Shown here piece after piece: positions 35,025 to 43,270 of a stretch of DNA of 64,000 nt. The number at the start of each line of letters is the position of its first letter. Within the stretch, counting starts at the first letter, position 1. This DNA comes from Hyphomicrobium_A sp963812795. GTDB taxonomy: Bacteria > Pseudomonadota > Alphaproteobacteria > Rhizobiales > Hyphomicrobiaceae. The translations under genes and the position numbers were made by a program. The notes beneath the pieces are model-generated. The model ran no database searches, was not told the DNA's origin, and saw nothing but the letters and a program-made list of their open reading frames with translations. The stretch is taken from assembly GCA_963812795.1 (NCBI GenBank), contig CAWEWG010000017.1:1-64000 (forward strand). The letters run 5' to 3'.

Positions 35025-35753
35025 CGCCAGACCGGCTAGACCCTGCTGAGCTACGGTTCAGCCAGCGCGAGTCATCTTCTGTTCATGACGAAGCTTGCCG
35101 TCCTGTCTCTTGTCGGCGGCGCGATCATAGTCGCAAGCGAATGGCCCCCCACGCGCACACCAGTGTCCTGTCTGCCTATTTCTGTTCGGGCGAGCCATCC
35201 GGCACTCCGACCGCAACTGCGCAAGTCTCATGCAGCTACCAATTGAGTTACTAATCCTATAGCAACATGGGACCGCGTCGGGGGGGCGCAAAGCTGCCGC
35301 CACAAAGCCAAGCCAAGAAAGGACGCATAACAGAAGGAGGGAGGCTTGTAGGATTCGCATAAGGCTCTAGCCTCGCACACCGCGATCCACGGCTGCGGAA
35401 TTATATCCCTCCAAACCCACTGATGCATCATCATGATACCCCATGCCTTGAACGGTAGCTGCTCGGGGAACCATAACTGGAGCGTTAACTAGCCGCCGAA
35501 CAGTAGCACCGCTTCGAATGGCAAGTCACACCGGCAGGGGCTGACGCGCCGCGCCCCCACGTCCGCTGGAACTCCAAGCCAACCCGGGAAGTCAGCTGCT
35601 GCCCTGACATGCGCCTCGATAAGCTCGATGTCCCTTCTGGCCCAAAGCAGACGTTCGCAGCGATACGCTCGATGTCCGCTTCTGACCCAAAGCAGACTTC
35701 GCCTCGAAGCAAGTGTGACCAGCCTTGGCTGATGGCGTCGCCGGCTGTGTGTG
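35025..35753. other. Intergenic region with repeats, no gene recognised
   Basis: About 730 bp between the DUF5985 pair and the dodecin gene. A GTCCGC family pair lies at 35625-35700. The open frames present have repeat-like or random composition. No promoter or terminator was identified with confidence. Confidence 0.4.
35625..35700. repeat. GTCCGC/GCGGAC family, tandem pair
   Basis: GATGTCCCTTCTGGCCC with AAAGCAGACGTT, the linker CGCAGCGATACGCTC, then GATGTCCGCTTCTGACCC with AAAGCAGACTTC. It has the same tandem layout as 32535-32613. It lies just beyond the 3' end of the dodecin gene, so it may sit in that mRNA's 3' end. Confidence 0.5.
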
Positions 35754-35969
35754 TTACTCGTTGCCCTCATATTTGAAGGATACTCGGACCTTTGTCCGGT
35801 AGGCTTCCACCTTGCCATCCGTGATCACCAAGTCCTGCTTAACGACTTCCGCTATGCGGAGCTCACGCAAGGAATGCGATGCTGCCTCTACGGCTGCCTT
35901 GGCCGCACTTTCCCAGGATTCTGTGCTGGACCCGATCAGCGTAACGACCTTGTAAACGCTATCCGTCAT
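35754..35969 (-). CDS. Dodecin family flavin-binding protein
   Basis: A 71-aa protein starting MTDSVYKVVTLIGSSTESW, with GGAGG five bases before the ATG at 35969. Strand-helix-strand-strand layout (VYKVVTLIGSS; ESAAKAAVEAASHSL; RIAEVVKQDLVI; VEAYRTKVRVSFKYE) matches dodecin, a dodecameric flavin-sequestering protein. Bacterial dodecins store riboflavin or FMN and limit photodamage. It is monocistronic. Confidence 0.85.
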   Translation of the reverse strand: MTDSVYKVVTLIGSSTESWESAAKAAVEAASHSLRELRIAEVVKQDLVITDGKVEAYRTKVRVSFKYEGNE

Positions 35970-36218
35970 TTGAACCTCCGTTGACCAGTGAGGCTGAACA
36001 CCCTCGCGCAGGGAGCGGGCCACGCCGGTGCAGTATGGACCTTTTTTTGCGTGTAGGCGCTCAGTGCTGCTCCGCGACGCCAGCACGACGACCCCCGGTG
36101 CCGGGCCCATTCCGCCCCTGCGGGCGGGCACAGCCTGCACTAAGCTAGTTGTCGATGGAAGGTTCCTAGTATCGACCACGCAAAGCCTTCTATTGAAGGT
36201 TTCGGCCGGCGATACCAC

Positions 36219-36854
36219 ATGTGCTACGTGCCAAAGAACGCTCGGTTTATTACACCCTCCGCACCTGTTTTGAAGTCCGCTCCGCCCAGCGATGGCGGCT
36301 GGCTTCACGAGGTCAAATTCGACGGCTGGCGTGCTCAACTGCACAAGTGCGGCGATGAGGTGGTGATCTTCACCCGCAATGGCCACGACTATACCCGACG
36401 CTTCCCCACAATCCGCGACAGCCTGCTGAGCCTGCCGGCACGATCAGCGATCATCGATGCCGAGATCGTCGTATGCGACGGCGACGGCAAGCCCGACTTC
36501 AACGCATTGATGGAAGGCCGCGCCGGCCATCTGTGTGCGTGGTGCTTCGACCTGCTGGAATTGAACGGCTACAGGGAACGAAAGCGCGCTCTTATCGACC
36601 GCAAGGCAATGCTGCGACAGCTGCTCATCAAAGCCGACGATCATGTGTTGCGGTACTCAGATGAATTTGCCAACGCGGAGAAGCTGCTGGCGGTCGCTAC
36701 CAAGCAGGGGCTTGAGGGCATCGTGTCAAAGAAGGCCACCCAGCAGTACGTCTCAGGCAAGAACGTCGGCTGGATAAAGGTCAAGACGGCGACGTGGCGC
36801 GAGGCGAACCGTGGTCGGTGGGAGTTATTCCAAAATAAGGCTCTCGGTAACTAA
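36219..36854 (+). CDS. Minimal ATP-dependent DNA ligase (LigD/LigC-like adenylation domain)
   Basis: A 211-aa protein comprising only the nucleotidyltransferase domain. Motif I is EVKFDGWRAQ with nucleophile Lys33. Motif Ia lies around RNGHDYTRRFP, motif III is CFDLLELNG, motif IV EGIVSKK and motif V WIKVKT. Relatives in NHEJ (LigD) or LigC carry an OB-fold domain after motif V. Here only about 20 residues follow, so the OB fold and motif VI are absent. It could be a nick-sealing accessory ligase, as seen in rhizobial accessory NHEJ genes, or a truncated gene. No ku gene is in the window. Confidence 0.8.
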   Translation: MCYVPKNARFITPSAPVLKSAPPSDGGWLHEVKFDGWRAQLHKCGDEVVIFTRNGHDYTRRFPTIRDSLLSLPARSAIIDAEIVVCDGDGKPDFNALMEGRAGHLCAWCFDLLELNGYRERKRALIDRKAMLRQLLIKADDHVLRYSDEFANAEKLLAVATKQGLEGIVSKKATQQYVSGKNVGWIKVKTATWREANRGRWELFQNKALGN

Positions 36855-36916
36855 GCGACCATGCCGCGCAACGAACTGTCGTACAGTTGGTTTAACTACT
36901 GCTCACGCAGCACCGA

Positions 36917-36940
36917 GCCCGCCCCAGCTCTGCGGGCTTT
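36917..36940 (+). terminator. Possible weak terminator after the ligase gene
   Basis: GCCCGC and GCGGGC form a 6-bp GC stem around a 9-nt loop, followed by TTT only. It sits 60 bp after the ligase stop. The short T run makes it a marginal intrinsic terminator. Confidence 0.3.
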
Positions 36941-37068
36941 GCCTCCCCTAGTCGATCATCGCGTCTTGTTGCGCGTGTGAGGATTGATCGACAGCTCGGG
37001 ACATAAGCGACCGCCGAAGGTCGCACTGCCTCTGGCAGCTTGCGCTTAGCCGCGCCATCGGAAATCGT

Positions 37069-37674
37069 ATGCAACGCCCGTCTCTCGAGGGGCGCTCAAT
37101 CCTCATCGTCGAGGATGAGCCTCTGATTGTCATGGACATCACGCAAGAGTTCGAAGCTACCGGCGCCGCGTTGACCACGACCAACACGCTCAAGCACGCC
37201 GTCATCCTCGTGGAGCATGACGGTTTGTCCGGCGCCATCCTCGATCACGCGCTTCCCGATGGCGATAGCTCGCTGCTTTGCGCGCGCCTGAAAGAGCGTG
37301 GCATCCCTTTTTTGATGTACAGCGGGTTCAACACGGTCACAGGAGCCTGTGCGGGAGCCCTGCATATTGCCAAGCCGGCCGCTGAGGGTGCGCTGGTGGC
37401 AGCGATGGAAAGGCTGATCCTCGGTGACACCATCTCCAATTTCGAAATCGGACCTCTGCTTGTTGAGCAGCGCCGGGTCAGTGACGAGTTTCGCGTGATC
37501 GAAAGGTCCATAACCGAACTACACGGGATGCTGGGCGCCAGGAATGTGGATCCCGCCGACCGCGTCGAAATGGAAGCGGGTATTACCTCTCGCACCGTCG
37601 AATTAAGGCGACTTGGCAAGCGGATGCTCGAACTCGATGCGGCGGTGACTGTCGCGTCTTTGCGACCTGCCTGA
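37069..37674 (+). CDS. Single-domain response regulator with C-terminal helical extension
   Basis: A 201-aa protein. Receiver domain, about 8-120: acidic pair in ILIVEDEPLIV, phospho-acceptor Asp59 in GAILDHALPDGDS, switch Ser in MYSGF, Lys102 in HIAKPA. The remaining 80 residues are helical (RRVSDEFRVIERSITELHGM; EAGITSRTVELRRLG) with no recognisable output domain, a layout seen in alphaproteobacterial general-stress and histidine-kinase-associated regulators. No kinase is adjacent; the kinase at 3.5-5.4 kb is a possible but unsupported partner. Confidence 0.75.
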   Translation: MQRPSLEGRSILIVEDEPLIVMDITQEFEATGAALTTTNTLKHAVILVEHDGLSGAILDHALPDGDSSLLCARLKERGIPFLMYSGFNTVTGACAGALHIAKPAAEGALVAAMERLILGDTISNFEIGPLLVEQRRVSDEFRVIERSITELHGMLGARNVDPADRVEMEAGITSRTVELRRLGKRMLELDAAVTVASLRPA

Positions 37675-37788
37675 GACTGTCGTCGAAAGCATCCTGCGGT
37701 CCGCCCTTGCGTATTCACCGGGCTCGGAAGCCTGGACGGCAGGGTTGGGACCACACCGTCTAGGCCCCTTCCAGTCAAGCACGTCGGC

Positions 37789-38244
37789 TTACCGCATGTT
37801 GCTTTCGTACATGCTGCTCAGAAATCGAGACCAATCCTCGTCCTTCACTTGAAGGACGTTGGTTAGAGTCTGCTGGAGCGTCACCCCTCCGCCTCGCACT
37901 GCGATCTTCCCATCGATGGCGTCAACGGTAATCACGTATTCTCGCAGAGACCCGGAACCGTCGCTTAGTGTCAGATTGGCCGTCAGCAGGTTGCCATTGC
38001 CCGGCTGTTGGTTGGGCGCAAACCGAAATTCCTCAGTTCGCCCGCCTCGCTTGATTGCTTCGTTCGCTTTCTTGATCTCGGCGAGAAGGGATGTCTGAGC
38101 GGCAAGGAACGCCTCTTTCACCCGGGTTGCCAATTCCTGGGTCTCCCGCTTCGCATCAGCAGCGGCTGTAGCTTTCTTGGCATCCGCTAAATTTCGCTTG
38201 GCGATTATTTTTTCGATCTCGTGCGGCTCGTCTTTGTTCGCCAT
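37789..38244 (-). CDS. Hypothetical cytoplasmic protein with coiled-coil N-terminus
   Basis: A 151-aa protein starting at ATG 38244 with GAGGAG six bases upstream. Residues about 8-65 are a long charged helix rich in Ala, Lys and Glu, likely a coiled coil. The C-terminal 80 residues are beta-rich (LLTANLTLSDGSGSLREYVI; AIDGKIAVRGGGVTL) and end in a short helix. No signal peptide. The family was not recognised. It is divergent from the gene at 38412. Confidence 0.65.
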   Translation of the reverse strand: MANKDEPHEIEKIIAKRNLADAKKATAAADAKRETQELATRVKEAFLAAQTSLLAEIKKANEAIKRGGRTEEFRFAPNQQPGNGNLLTANLTLSDGSGSLREYVITVDAIDGKIAVRGGGVTLQQTLTNVLQVKDEDWSRFLSSMYESNMR

Positions 38245-38411
38245 GGAGCGCTCCTCTTCCGAACGGGTAACAGTAAGGGGGAGGGAGCCCGCAGTAGCAA
38301 TAAGCGGGCGCGCGCGTGTGAGAGGGCGAACGCCTTGCAGAACAAAATGGGCATAACTGCGGAACCTTTTGCGTACATCGACAGTTCGCTTGGTAACCCC
38401 AGGAGGTTCTA

Positions 38412-38681
38412 ATGGCCGTCTACAACAACCCACCCCTTCCACTGGATGATCAGCTTCGGCCGGCCCAAAGCAGGACTAGTTGGCTTCCTTTGATTGCAGC
38501 CTGCATCGCCGCCGTTGTCCTTATGGCGGTCGTGTTTCCTCACAGCTTCGGTATCGTGGGTCTTAATCCGCGGCCTGCCCTGCAGACTGTCACGGCGCAG
38601 CCGACACCTGAGACCGCGGTGGTGGCCCCAATGCCAAGCCCGACCAGCGAGCCGCGACCGACACAGGCGCCGATCCAGTAG
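38412..38681 (+). CDS. Small single-pass membrane protein
   Basis: An 89-aa protein. AGGAGG sits 6 bases before the ATG. The N-terminal 25 residues are polar, followed by one transmembrane helix (WLPLIAACIAAVVLMAVVF) and a Pro/Thr-rich exported tail (PTPETAVVAPMPSPTSEPRP). It resembles the small anchored proteins common in Bradyrhizobium-type genomes. Function unknown. Confidence 0.65.
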   Translation: MAVYNNPPLPLDDQLRPAQSRTSWLPLIAACIAAVVLMAVVFPHSFGIVGLNPRPALQTVTAQPTPETAVVAPMPSPTSEPRPTQAPIQ

Positions 38682-38698
38682 CTGCTGTAGCTGTTCGC

Positions 38699-38983
38699 AT
38701 GATGGAAACGACGAAACATAGGTCCGTGACGTTCGCACATCCATTTTCACTGGTTGGTGTTGAAGGGACTTATCCGCCGGGCACCTACGAAATTTCGGAT
38801 ACGAGCGAACAAATCGAGGGGCTGTCCTTCGTCGCTCATCGGCGGACCATGACAACAATCGAGCTGCCCGGCACGAATGCCGCGCTTATCTCAAGGCAGG
38901 TGGTGGAAGTGCATCCCGATGACCTCGCGACAGCGTTGGCGAGGGATGAGGCTGTCGCCACGACGCCGGGCGGTGCTTCTTGA
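38699..38983 (+). CDS. Conserved-looking hypothetical protein
   Basis: A 94-aa protein, 17 bp after the preceding stop and so probably cotranscribed. It is rich in short beta segments: VTFAHPFSLVGVEGTYPPGT, YEISDTSEQIEGLSFVAHRR, TTIELPG. The VEGTYPPGTYEI pattern recurs in small Hyphomicrobiales proteins, but I cannot name the family. No Shine-Dalgarno is evident, and ATG 38702 is an equal start. Confidence 0.6.
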   Translation: MMETTKHRSVTFAHPFSLVGVEGTYPPGTYEISDTSEQIEGLSFVAHRRTMTTIELPGTNAALISRQVVEVHPDDLATALARDEAVATTPGGAS

Positions 38984-39058
38984 CGCGTACTAAAGGCGCC
39001 ATCGCAAAGGTCTCCACTCTTCGCGTCACACAGGCCGATCCAGTCAGAGGAGAGCTTT

Positions 39059-39235
39059 ATGGCAGAGCACGGAATACGTCCCGAAGCCGGTCAGCGTCAG
39101 GCTCAACAGCCGGAGAAGGCCGGTACGACGCCTAGAAAAGACACGGCCCCCGACGCTGAGGAGCTAGCGAAGCAGGGCAACAAAGCAGACCGCGCGGTTG
39201 CCGACGCTGTCAGCGATCTGGACGGCAACGACTGA
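39059..39235 (+). CDS. Very small hydrophilic protein
   Basis: A 58-codon gene. GAGGAG lies 6 bases before ATG 39059, and the frame ends at TGA 39233-39235. The product is highly charged and disordered-looking (MAEHGIRPEAGQRQAQQ; DAEELAKQGNKADRAVADAV) without hydrophobic core. It sits in a run of similar small same-strand genes. A stress- or desiccation-type intrinsically disordered protein is plausible but unproven. Confidence 0.55.
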   Translation: MAEHGIRPEAGQRQAQQPEKAGTTPRKDTAPDAEELAKQGNKADRAVADAVSDLDGND

Positions 39236-39269
39236 GCAGCAACCGCTGGTTAGCGGTGCCCCCAGGCGC

Positions 39270-39640
39270 TGCTTGCGCCTGCCACTCCGCAGACCCTCAA
39301 ACCGTCGACTAGCCGTCCGTGTGTTAATGGGACGTTTGCCGCGGATCGCGATGCCCCCTAAGTCTTGCAACAAGCGGAAGTCGTGTCCCTTGTTGCTGAG
39401 CGCGTAGCTTGCGCTATGCCGCTGCATGTGCGGCCAGACACGTCCAAGCCCGCTCGCTCGCCCGCTGCCCGGATCACATAGTTGACTGCCTGGCGCGTCA
39501 TCGGCTGACCGCGCTCGGAGACGAATAGCCAAAACAGGCGGTCCTCACGCTGCGCGAGGTACCGTTTGATGGCTCGCAGTTCGTCGCCCTCGATCGCTGT
39601 TCCGTATCGAGCGAGTACCGTTTGACTTCATCCAGTCGCA
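39270..39640 (-). pseudogene. Xer-like tyrosine recombinase C-terminal remnant
   Basis: The complement yields IEGDELRAIKRYLAQRED, then RLFWLFVSERGQPMTRQAVN and YVIRAAGERAGLDV. After a frame change follow WPHMQRHSASYALSNKGHD and FRLLQD, then after another change HRDPRQTSH and TRTASRRFEGL. These are successive blocks of the catalytic half of a Xer/phage-like recombinase (RH..GY.LA..G.D.R..Q..LGH). At least three shifts break the frame and the N-terminal half is missing. It is unrelated to the 2.2-kb integrase, so it records a second mobile element. Confidence 0.6.
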
Positions 39641-39776
39641 TCGTCACCGCCTCGGTGACGCGTAAGGCGTGCGCTTACATGTATGGCCTCTCTCAGGAAC
39701 CATTCGGAGCAATCGCGCGTTTCTGGGGGCTAAGCAGAAAATATTGAACCAAAAAAATGCACCCGAGGAGAGTGTA

Positions 39777-40091
39777 ATGAAAACGCTTATCGCGCTGCTC
39801 GCTACGGCCGCCTTCATAGCTCCGGCATTCGCCGCCGACGCGCCAGCAGTACCAATGACAAAAGCCGATTGCGACAAGACTCTGGATATGAAGTGGGATG
39901 CGATGACCAAGGCATGTCACCAAAGTTCTGCCGCCAGTGGCGCTAGCGATGGAACGGGCAGCAAGACTTCGGATCGCACTCCGGAAACAGCAGCTCCCGA
40001 CCGTAGCCCGGGCGCGACCGGAACCGGTGCGGCTGGAACAGATGCTGGTCAGACCCCAACCGGCACGTCTGATCGCACTCCAACGAAGTAA
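39777..40091 (+). CDS. Small secreted hypothetical protein
   Basis: A 104-aa protein with GAGGAG about 7 bases before the ATG. The signal peptide MKTLIALLATAAFIAPAFAA is followed by a short folded segment (MTKADCDKTLDMKWDAMTKAC) whose two cysteines are spaced for a disulfide. A long low-complexity Thr/Gly/Ala/Pro/Asp tail with repeated SDRTPE-like units (SDRTPE, PDRSPG, SDRTPTK) ends the protein. Periplasmic or envelope; function unknown. Confidence 0.7.
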   Translation: MKTLIALLATAAFIAPAFAADAPAVPMTKADCDKTLDMKWDAMTKACHQSSAASGASDGTGSKTSDRTPETAAPDRSPGATGTGAAGTDAGQTPTGTSDRTPTK

Positions 40092-40207
40092 AAAGGCTCA
40101 TCGCCGTGAGGTTGGCGCGGGGCTTTCGGGCCCCGCGCTAGCTCTATCAGGCATCAAAATAGGATATGTGCGGCGGCCCGTTGCTTGCCTCGCAAGAGGA
40201 ACAGAAC

Positions 40208-40346
40208 ATGGGTGAAAAACCAAAAGTTGATAGCGATCCGGAGCAAGGGGGCAGCCCCGCTGGAGAAGCCGCGCCGGGAAACCGTCGGCCCTGTGCCCAC
40301 CGATGAACCCACGGCTGCGCCCAAGAAAGACGACAATGTTCGATGA
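40208..40346 (+). pseudogene. Small hydrophilic protein with one-base frameshift
   Basis: AGAGGAA precedes ATG 40208. The frame reads MGEKPKVDSDPEQGG to about 40275. One extra G in a GGG run then shifts it. In the corrected frame it continues ETVGPVPTDEPTAAPKKDD and ends with TGA 40344-40346, overlapping the next ATG as ATGA. The uncorrected frame stops after 32 codons. The coupling argues that the corrected 45-aa version is the real gene. Confidence 0.45.
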
Positions 40347-40594
40347 GCAGTTTTGATTACGACGCGCTGGCCGAGGTTTACTCTGGCAGCGCGCGGGGCG
40401 CGCGAACTGGGCCGGTTGGTTATCGTCGCTTCGAACGCAGCGCGGATGCCATCCGATTCACGATCGAAGAACTTTCCGATCAAATGCAGCGCGGGACCGC
40501 TATGGAAGTTGACGGCGAGCGCTTTAACTTGGCGCAGATCCGAGACCTCTATGTCAGCCAGCGTTACCCGTTGAACAGGCGCCCCGCGGTCTAG
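40343..40594 (+). CDS. Conserved small protein of Hyphomicrobiales
   Basis: An 83-aa protein beginning MSSFDYDALAEVYSGSAR, with VGYRRFERSADAIRFTIEEL and a C-terminal YPLNRR. This pattern is familiar from small rhizobial hypothetical proteins, but the function is unknown. The start overlaps the end of the upstream small gene by ATGA. No signal peptide and no membrane helix; likely cytoplasmic. Confidence 0.7.
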   Translation: MSSFDYDALAEVYSGSARGARTGPVGYRRFERSADAIRFTIEELSDQMQRGTAMEVDGERFNLAQIRDLYVSQRYPLNRRPAV

Positions 40595-40662
40595 GTGACC
40601 TGTTGAATAAGGAGGGCGGGCACAACGCCGGTTGGCGCCCCATTGCAACCGCCAGGCAAGCC

Positions 40663-40784
40663 AATGTCTGCTTATGGCCCAAAGCGGACATTCGCAGCGA
40701 CACGCTCGATGTCCGCTTCTGACCCATTGCGGAAGTCGGCAACGCAATGTCGGACTTCCGCCTACTGACTCAAAGCGGACAATA
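40663..40784. repeat. GTCCGC/GCGGAC family, three units
   Basis: AATGTCTGCTTATGGCCC with AAAGCGGACATT, then the CGCAGCGACACGCTC linker, then GATGTCCGCTTCTGACCC with ATTGCGGAAGTC, then AATGTCGGACTTCCG and CTCAAAGCGGACAAT. It abuts the end of the DUF1254 C-terminal fragment at 40790. Confidence 0.55.
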
Positions 40785-40789
40785 AGTCC

Positions 40790-41119
40790 TTATCCAGCGG
40801 GCTGCGGCTCGGGAAACTTCCAGGTGCCGTCGAGAATCTCTGTTCGCGCACGATAGAGCCGAACCGTGTAGTTCCAGCCCTGCATGATGGGAAGGCAGTT
40901 CGGGATCTGTCCGTCGCATCCGCCGAACTGGATATCCACCGATCCGTCGCCGTTCTTCTTCGACGTGATGTTGTTGAGCGAGTAGGCATTCAGGTCGTTC
41001 TTCTGAAAGTATCCTTCCCCGTTGTAGAGGCTGACCGACCAAAAGCCGTCGACCGGCACGACCGGGACGTGGAGTTTGTAGACGGTCTTGCCGTCATTCT
41101 TTGATGGGGAAAAAATCAA
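40790..41119 (-). pseudogene. DUF1214 C-terminal part of a DUF1254-family protein, separated from its N-terminus by an inversion
   Basis: The complement encodes SPSKNDGKTVYKLHVP, GFWSVSLYNGEGYFQKND, NAYSLNNITSKKNGDGS, then IQFGGCDGQIPNCLPIMQGW and a normal family end (LYRARTEILDGTWKFPEP). It has no start of its own: the open frame begins only because the breakpoint near 41119 supplies an ATG. Its natural N-terminal half ends at about 42650 on the plus strand (LISAATTWGGNPRKDAIYLN). Confidence 0.7.
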
Positions 41120-41932
41120 GGTCTATCCGCTCTCCCAAGCAGCATCACCACAGCCCACCGTTTTTACAGATGCGGCTGACGTGGTATTTGATGCGAACCA
41201 TCCCCTATGACGGCAGCTTCTTCGTGTCACTCGACCGTATCGTGCAAAACGAACCCTGGCTCAGTCGCGACCGCGCAATGAGGTCCATCGGTATTGAAAA
41301 AGGAAAACCGTTCAATCCCGATGCGAAAACACAAGCCGCACTGGAAGCCGGTATCAAGGAAGCGCAGGTCTGGCTGGACGCCGAGTACGAAACAGGTTTC
41401 CCGCACTTCTACGAGGGGGGACGATGGATGTTTCCGGCCAGTCCGGAAATGTCTGAAGCGATTAAAGCCGATTTTAATGACCCGAACCGGTACCCCGTTG
41501 ATGCGCGGGGGCTCGCGTATACCTACGTCTTCATTGCCCTCAAGCACCTTGGAGCCGGTCAGTTCTATCTCATCGCCATCAAAGACAAAGACGGCAATGC
41601 GTTTGACGGGAGCAAGACCTACCGTCTGACTGTGCCAAGCGATCTGCTGGTGGAGCAGTATTGGTCGTTGACTGCTTACGACCGCCAAACGCATGCGCTG
41701 ATACGCAACATGACGCGCGCCAGCCGCTCTTCACAGATTGCCGATATGCAAAAGAATCCTGACGGGTCAGTGGATGTGTATCTGGGTCCGGCAGCTCCCG
41801 CAGGTAAAGAAGTCCAACTGGATTCCGACTGACCCCAAACGGCCGTTCGACGTCATGTTCCGCGCGTATGCCCCGACCAAGGCGTTCTTCGAAAAAGCGT
41901 GGAAGTTGCCCGACGTCGAGAAGGTGAACTAG
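41113..41932 (+). pseudogene. DUF1254/DUF1214 protein, middle and C-terminal part (inverted, frameshifted)
   Basis: Starting abruptly at KVYPLSQAASPQPTVFTDAA, the plus strand encodes the second two thirds of a DUF1254 protein: YDGSFFVSLDRIVQNEPWL, GIEKGKPFNPDAKTQAALEA, GLAYTYVFIALKHLGAGQFY, YRLTVPSDLLVEQYWSLTAYD. Single-base shifts near 41205 and 41815 interrupt it. The family end FFEKAWKLPDVEKVN is reached at 41932. The missing N-terminal third is the minus-strand frame at 42642-43190, ending KSVAYAK exactly where this one begins. Confidence 0.7.
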
Positions 41933-41935
41933 GCC

Positions 41936-42650
41936 ATGAAAGCCCGTCGTCTTCTCTTTACGGTGGCTGCGGCGTTTTTCGCAGCCATTGCGGTTTCACC
42001 CAACTCCTTTGCGGAGGAGACGGTACCGGTCACCGTCGAAAACTTCATTCGAGCGGAGAGCGACCTCTATTTCGGCGCGGTCGCTCTCAAAGAGGGTGGC
42101 TTCGGCAAATTCGAGCATCATCGCGCCGTAGCATCGATCGATGCCCAGACCATCATTCGGATGAACAGGGGCACCCTCTACTCGGCCGTTGTGGTCGATC
42201 TCGATGCTGGGCCAGCAACAGTCACCCTGCCCGACCCAGGCAAGCGGTTCATGTCGATGCAGATCGTCGATGAGGATCAATATTCGAAAACGTTCTATGC
42301 GCCGGTCGAGATGACGTTCACCAAGGAGCAAGTGGGAACGCGTTACATGATCGTTGGGGTGCGCACTCTCGTCGATCCCGCCGAGCCGGAGGACCTAAAG
42401 AAGGTTCATGCGTTGCAAGATGCGCTCAAGATCGATCAGCCAGGTGGTCCAGGCAAATTCGAAACCCCCAAATGGGACCCGGTCAGCCAGAAGAAGGTGC
42501 GCGAAGCCCTCAGCGTTCTGGGTACGACATTGACCGATACCAGCCACGCTTTCGGGGCCAAGGGCGAAGTCGATCCGGTCCAGCGATTGATTTCGGCAGC
42601 GACGACGTGGGGCGGCAATCCGAGAAAGGACGCCATCTATCTCAACTTTT
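41936..42650 (+). pseudogene. DUF1254-family exported protein, N-terminal part (inverted)
   Basis: From ATG 41936, three bases after the previous stop, it encodes a signal peptide (LLFTVAAAFFAAIAVSPNSF), then ENFIRAESDLYFGAVALKEG, FEHHRAVASIDAQTIIRMNR, PGKRFMSMQIVDEDQYSKTF and LISAATTWGGNPRKDAIYLN. Sense ends at about 42650; the following codons to 42727 are read-through. The C-terminal DUF1214 half is the minus-strand fragment 40790-41119. DUF1254 proteins are periplasmic, of unknown function. Confidence 0.7.
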
Positions 42651-43190
42651 GGCGTAGGCGACTGATTTGGCGACGTCGGCAGCGCCATGGCTTTTCAGGT
42701 TTGAGCGCAGCAGCGCGTAAGTCGTGAAGGTCGCTGGCCGCAGAACAAGGTAGCCTTGCGGAACTGGCTCTTTGTATTCCGGAGGCAGCAACAAATACTT
42801 GCCGCCTTTGCCTTTGTCGGCACCGGACGGACCGGCGTCCTCCAAAGGCACTTGCCAGATATCGACGATGTTTACATTCAGCGACCCCTCATCCCCGGCA
42901 GCCGGAATATCCAGCACAACGGGTCCAACATCCTTGGTGTTGAAGAAGGCCAGAATATAAATCGAATCCGGATTGGGGGTCAGTAATTGATTGTGCCAGT
43001 GGAGCGGGCGCGACCAGTAAACAACCTGATTCACTTTGCCGGTTGTTTTGGTCAGCATCTCCTGAATTATCAAGTCGGTATTGACCGCTGGCATACCCCA
43101 ATTAACGGCCTCAACGGCGCGGCGCTCGACGGTGCGGCCACCTGCTGATGCCGAAAGCAACACAAGCGCGGAAATCAACAAACGGAACAT
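42642..43190 (-). pseudogene. DUF1254-family exported protein, N-terminal part
   Basis: ATG 43190 follows GAGGAG, and MFRLLISALVLLSASAGG is a signal peptide. The DUF1254 N-terminal signature is clear: AVEAVNWGMPAVNTDLIIQE, VVYWSRPLHWHNQLLTPNPD, SIYILAFFNTKDVGPVVLDI, GKYLLLPPEYKEPVPQGYLV. It ends at DVAKSVAYAKS against the inversion breakpoint. The continuation is the plus-strand block starting at about 41119. The short ORF might be exported as a truncated product. Confidence 0.75.
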
Positions 43191-43270
43191 GACGCCACTC
43201 CTCAATGCATCGCTGCTCAGCTTGAACCGAGGTGTTCCGAGTCAAGATCCAGTTGCTGCGGTGCAGTCGT

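Larger units (their letters stand above)
41113..42650. other. Inverted 1.5-kb segment exchanging the ends of two DUF1254 genes
   Basis: At each edge a DUF1254 gene is cut and its missing remainder lies at the other edge on the opposite strand. Flipping this segment joins KSVAYAK to KVYPLSQAAS and AIYLNF to SPSKNDGKTV, giving two ordinary full-length minus-strand genes in tandem. The junctions share only short A/T runs (GGAAAAAATC and GCCAAAAGTT), so microhomology rather than a site-specific invertase is likely. A scaffolding error is the alternative. Confidence 0.65.
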
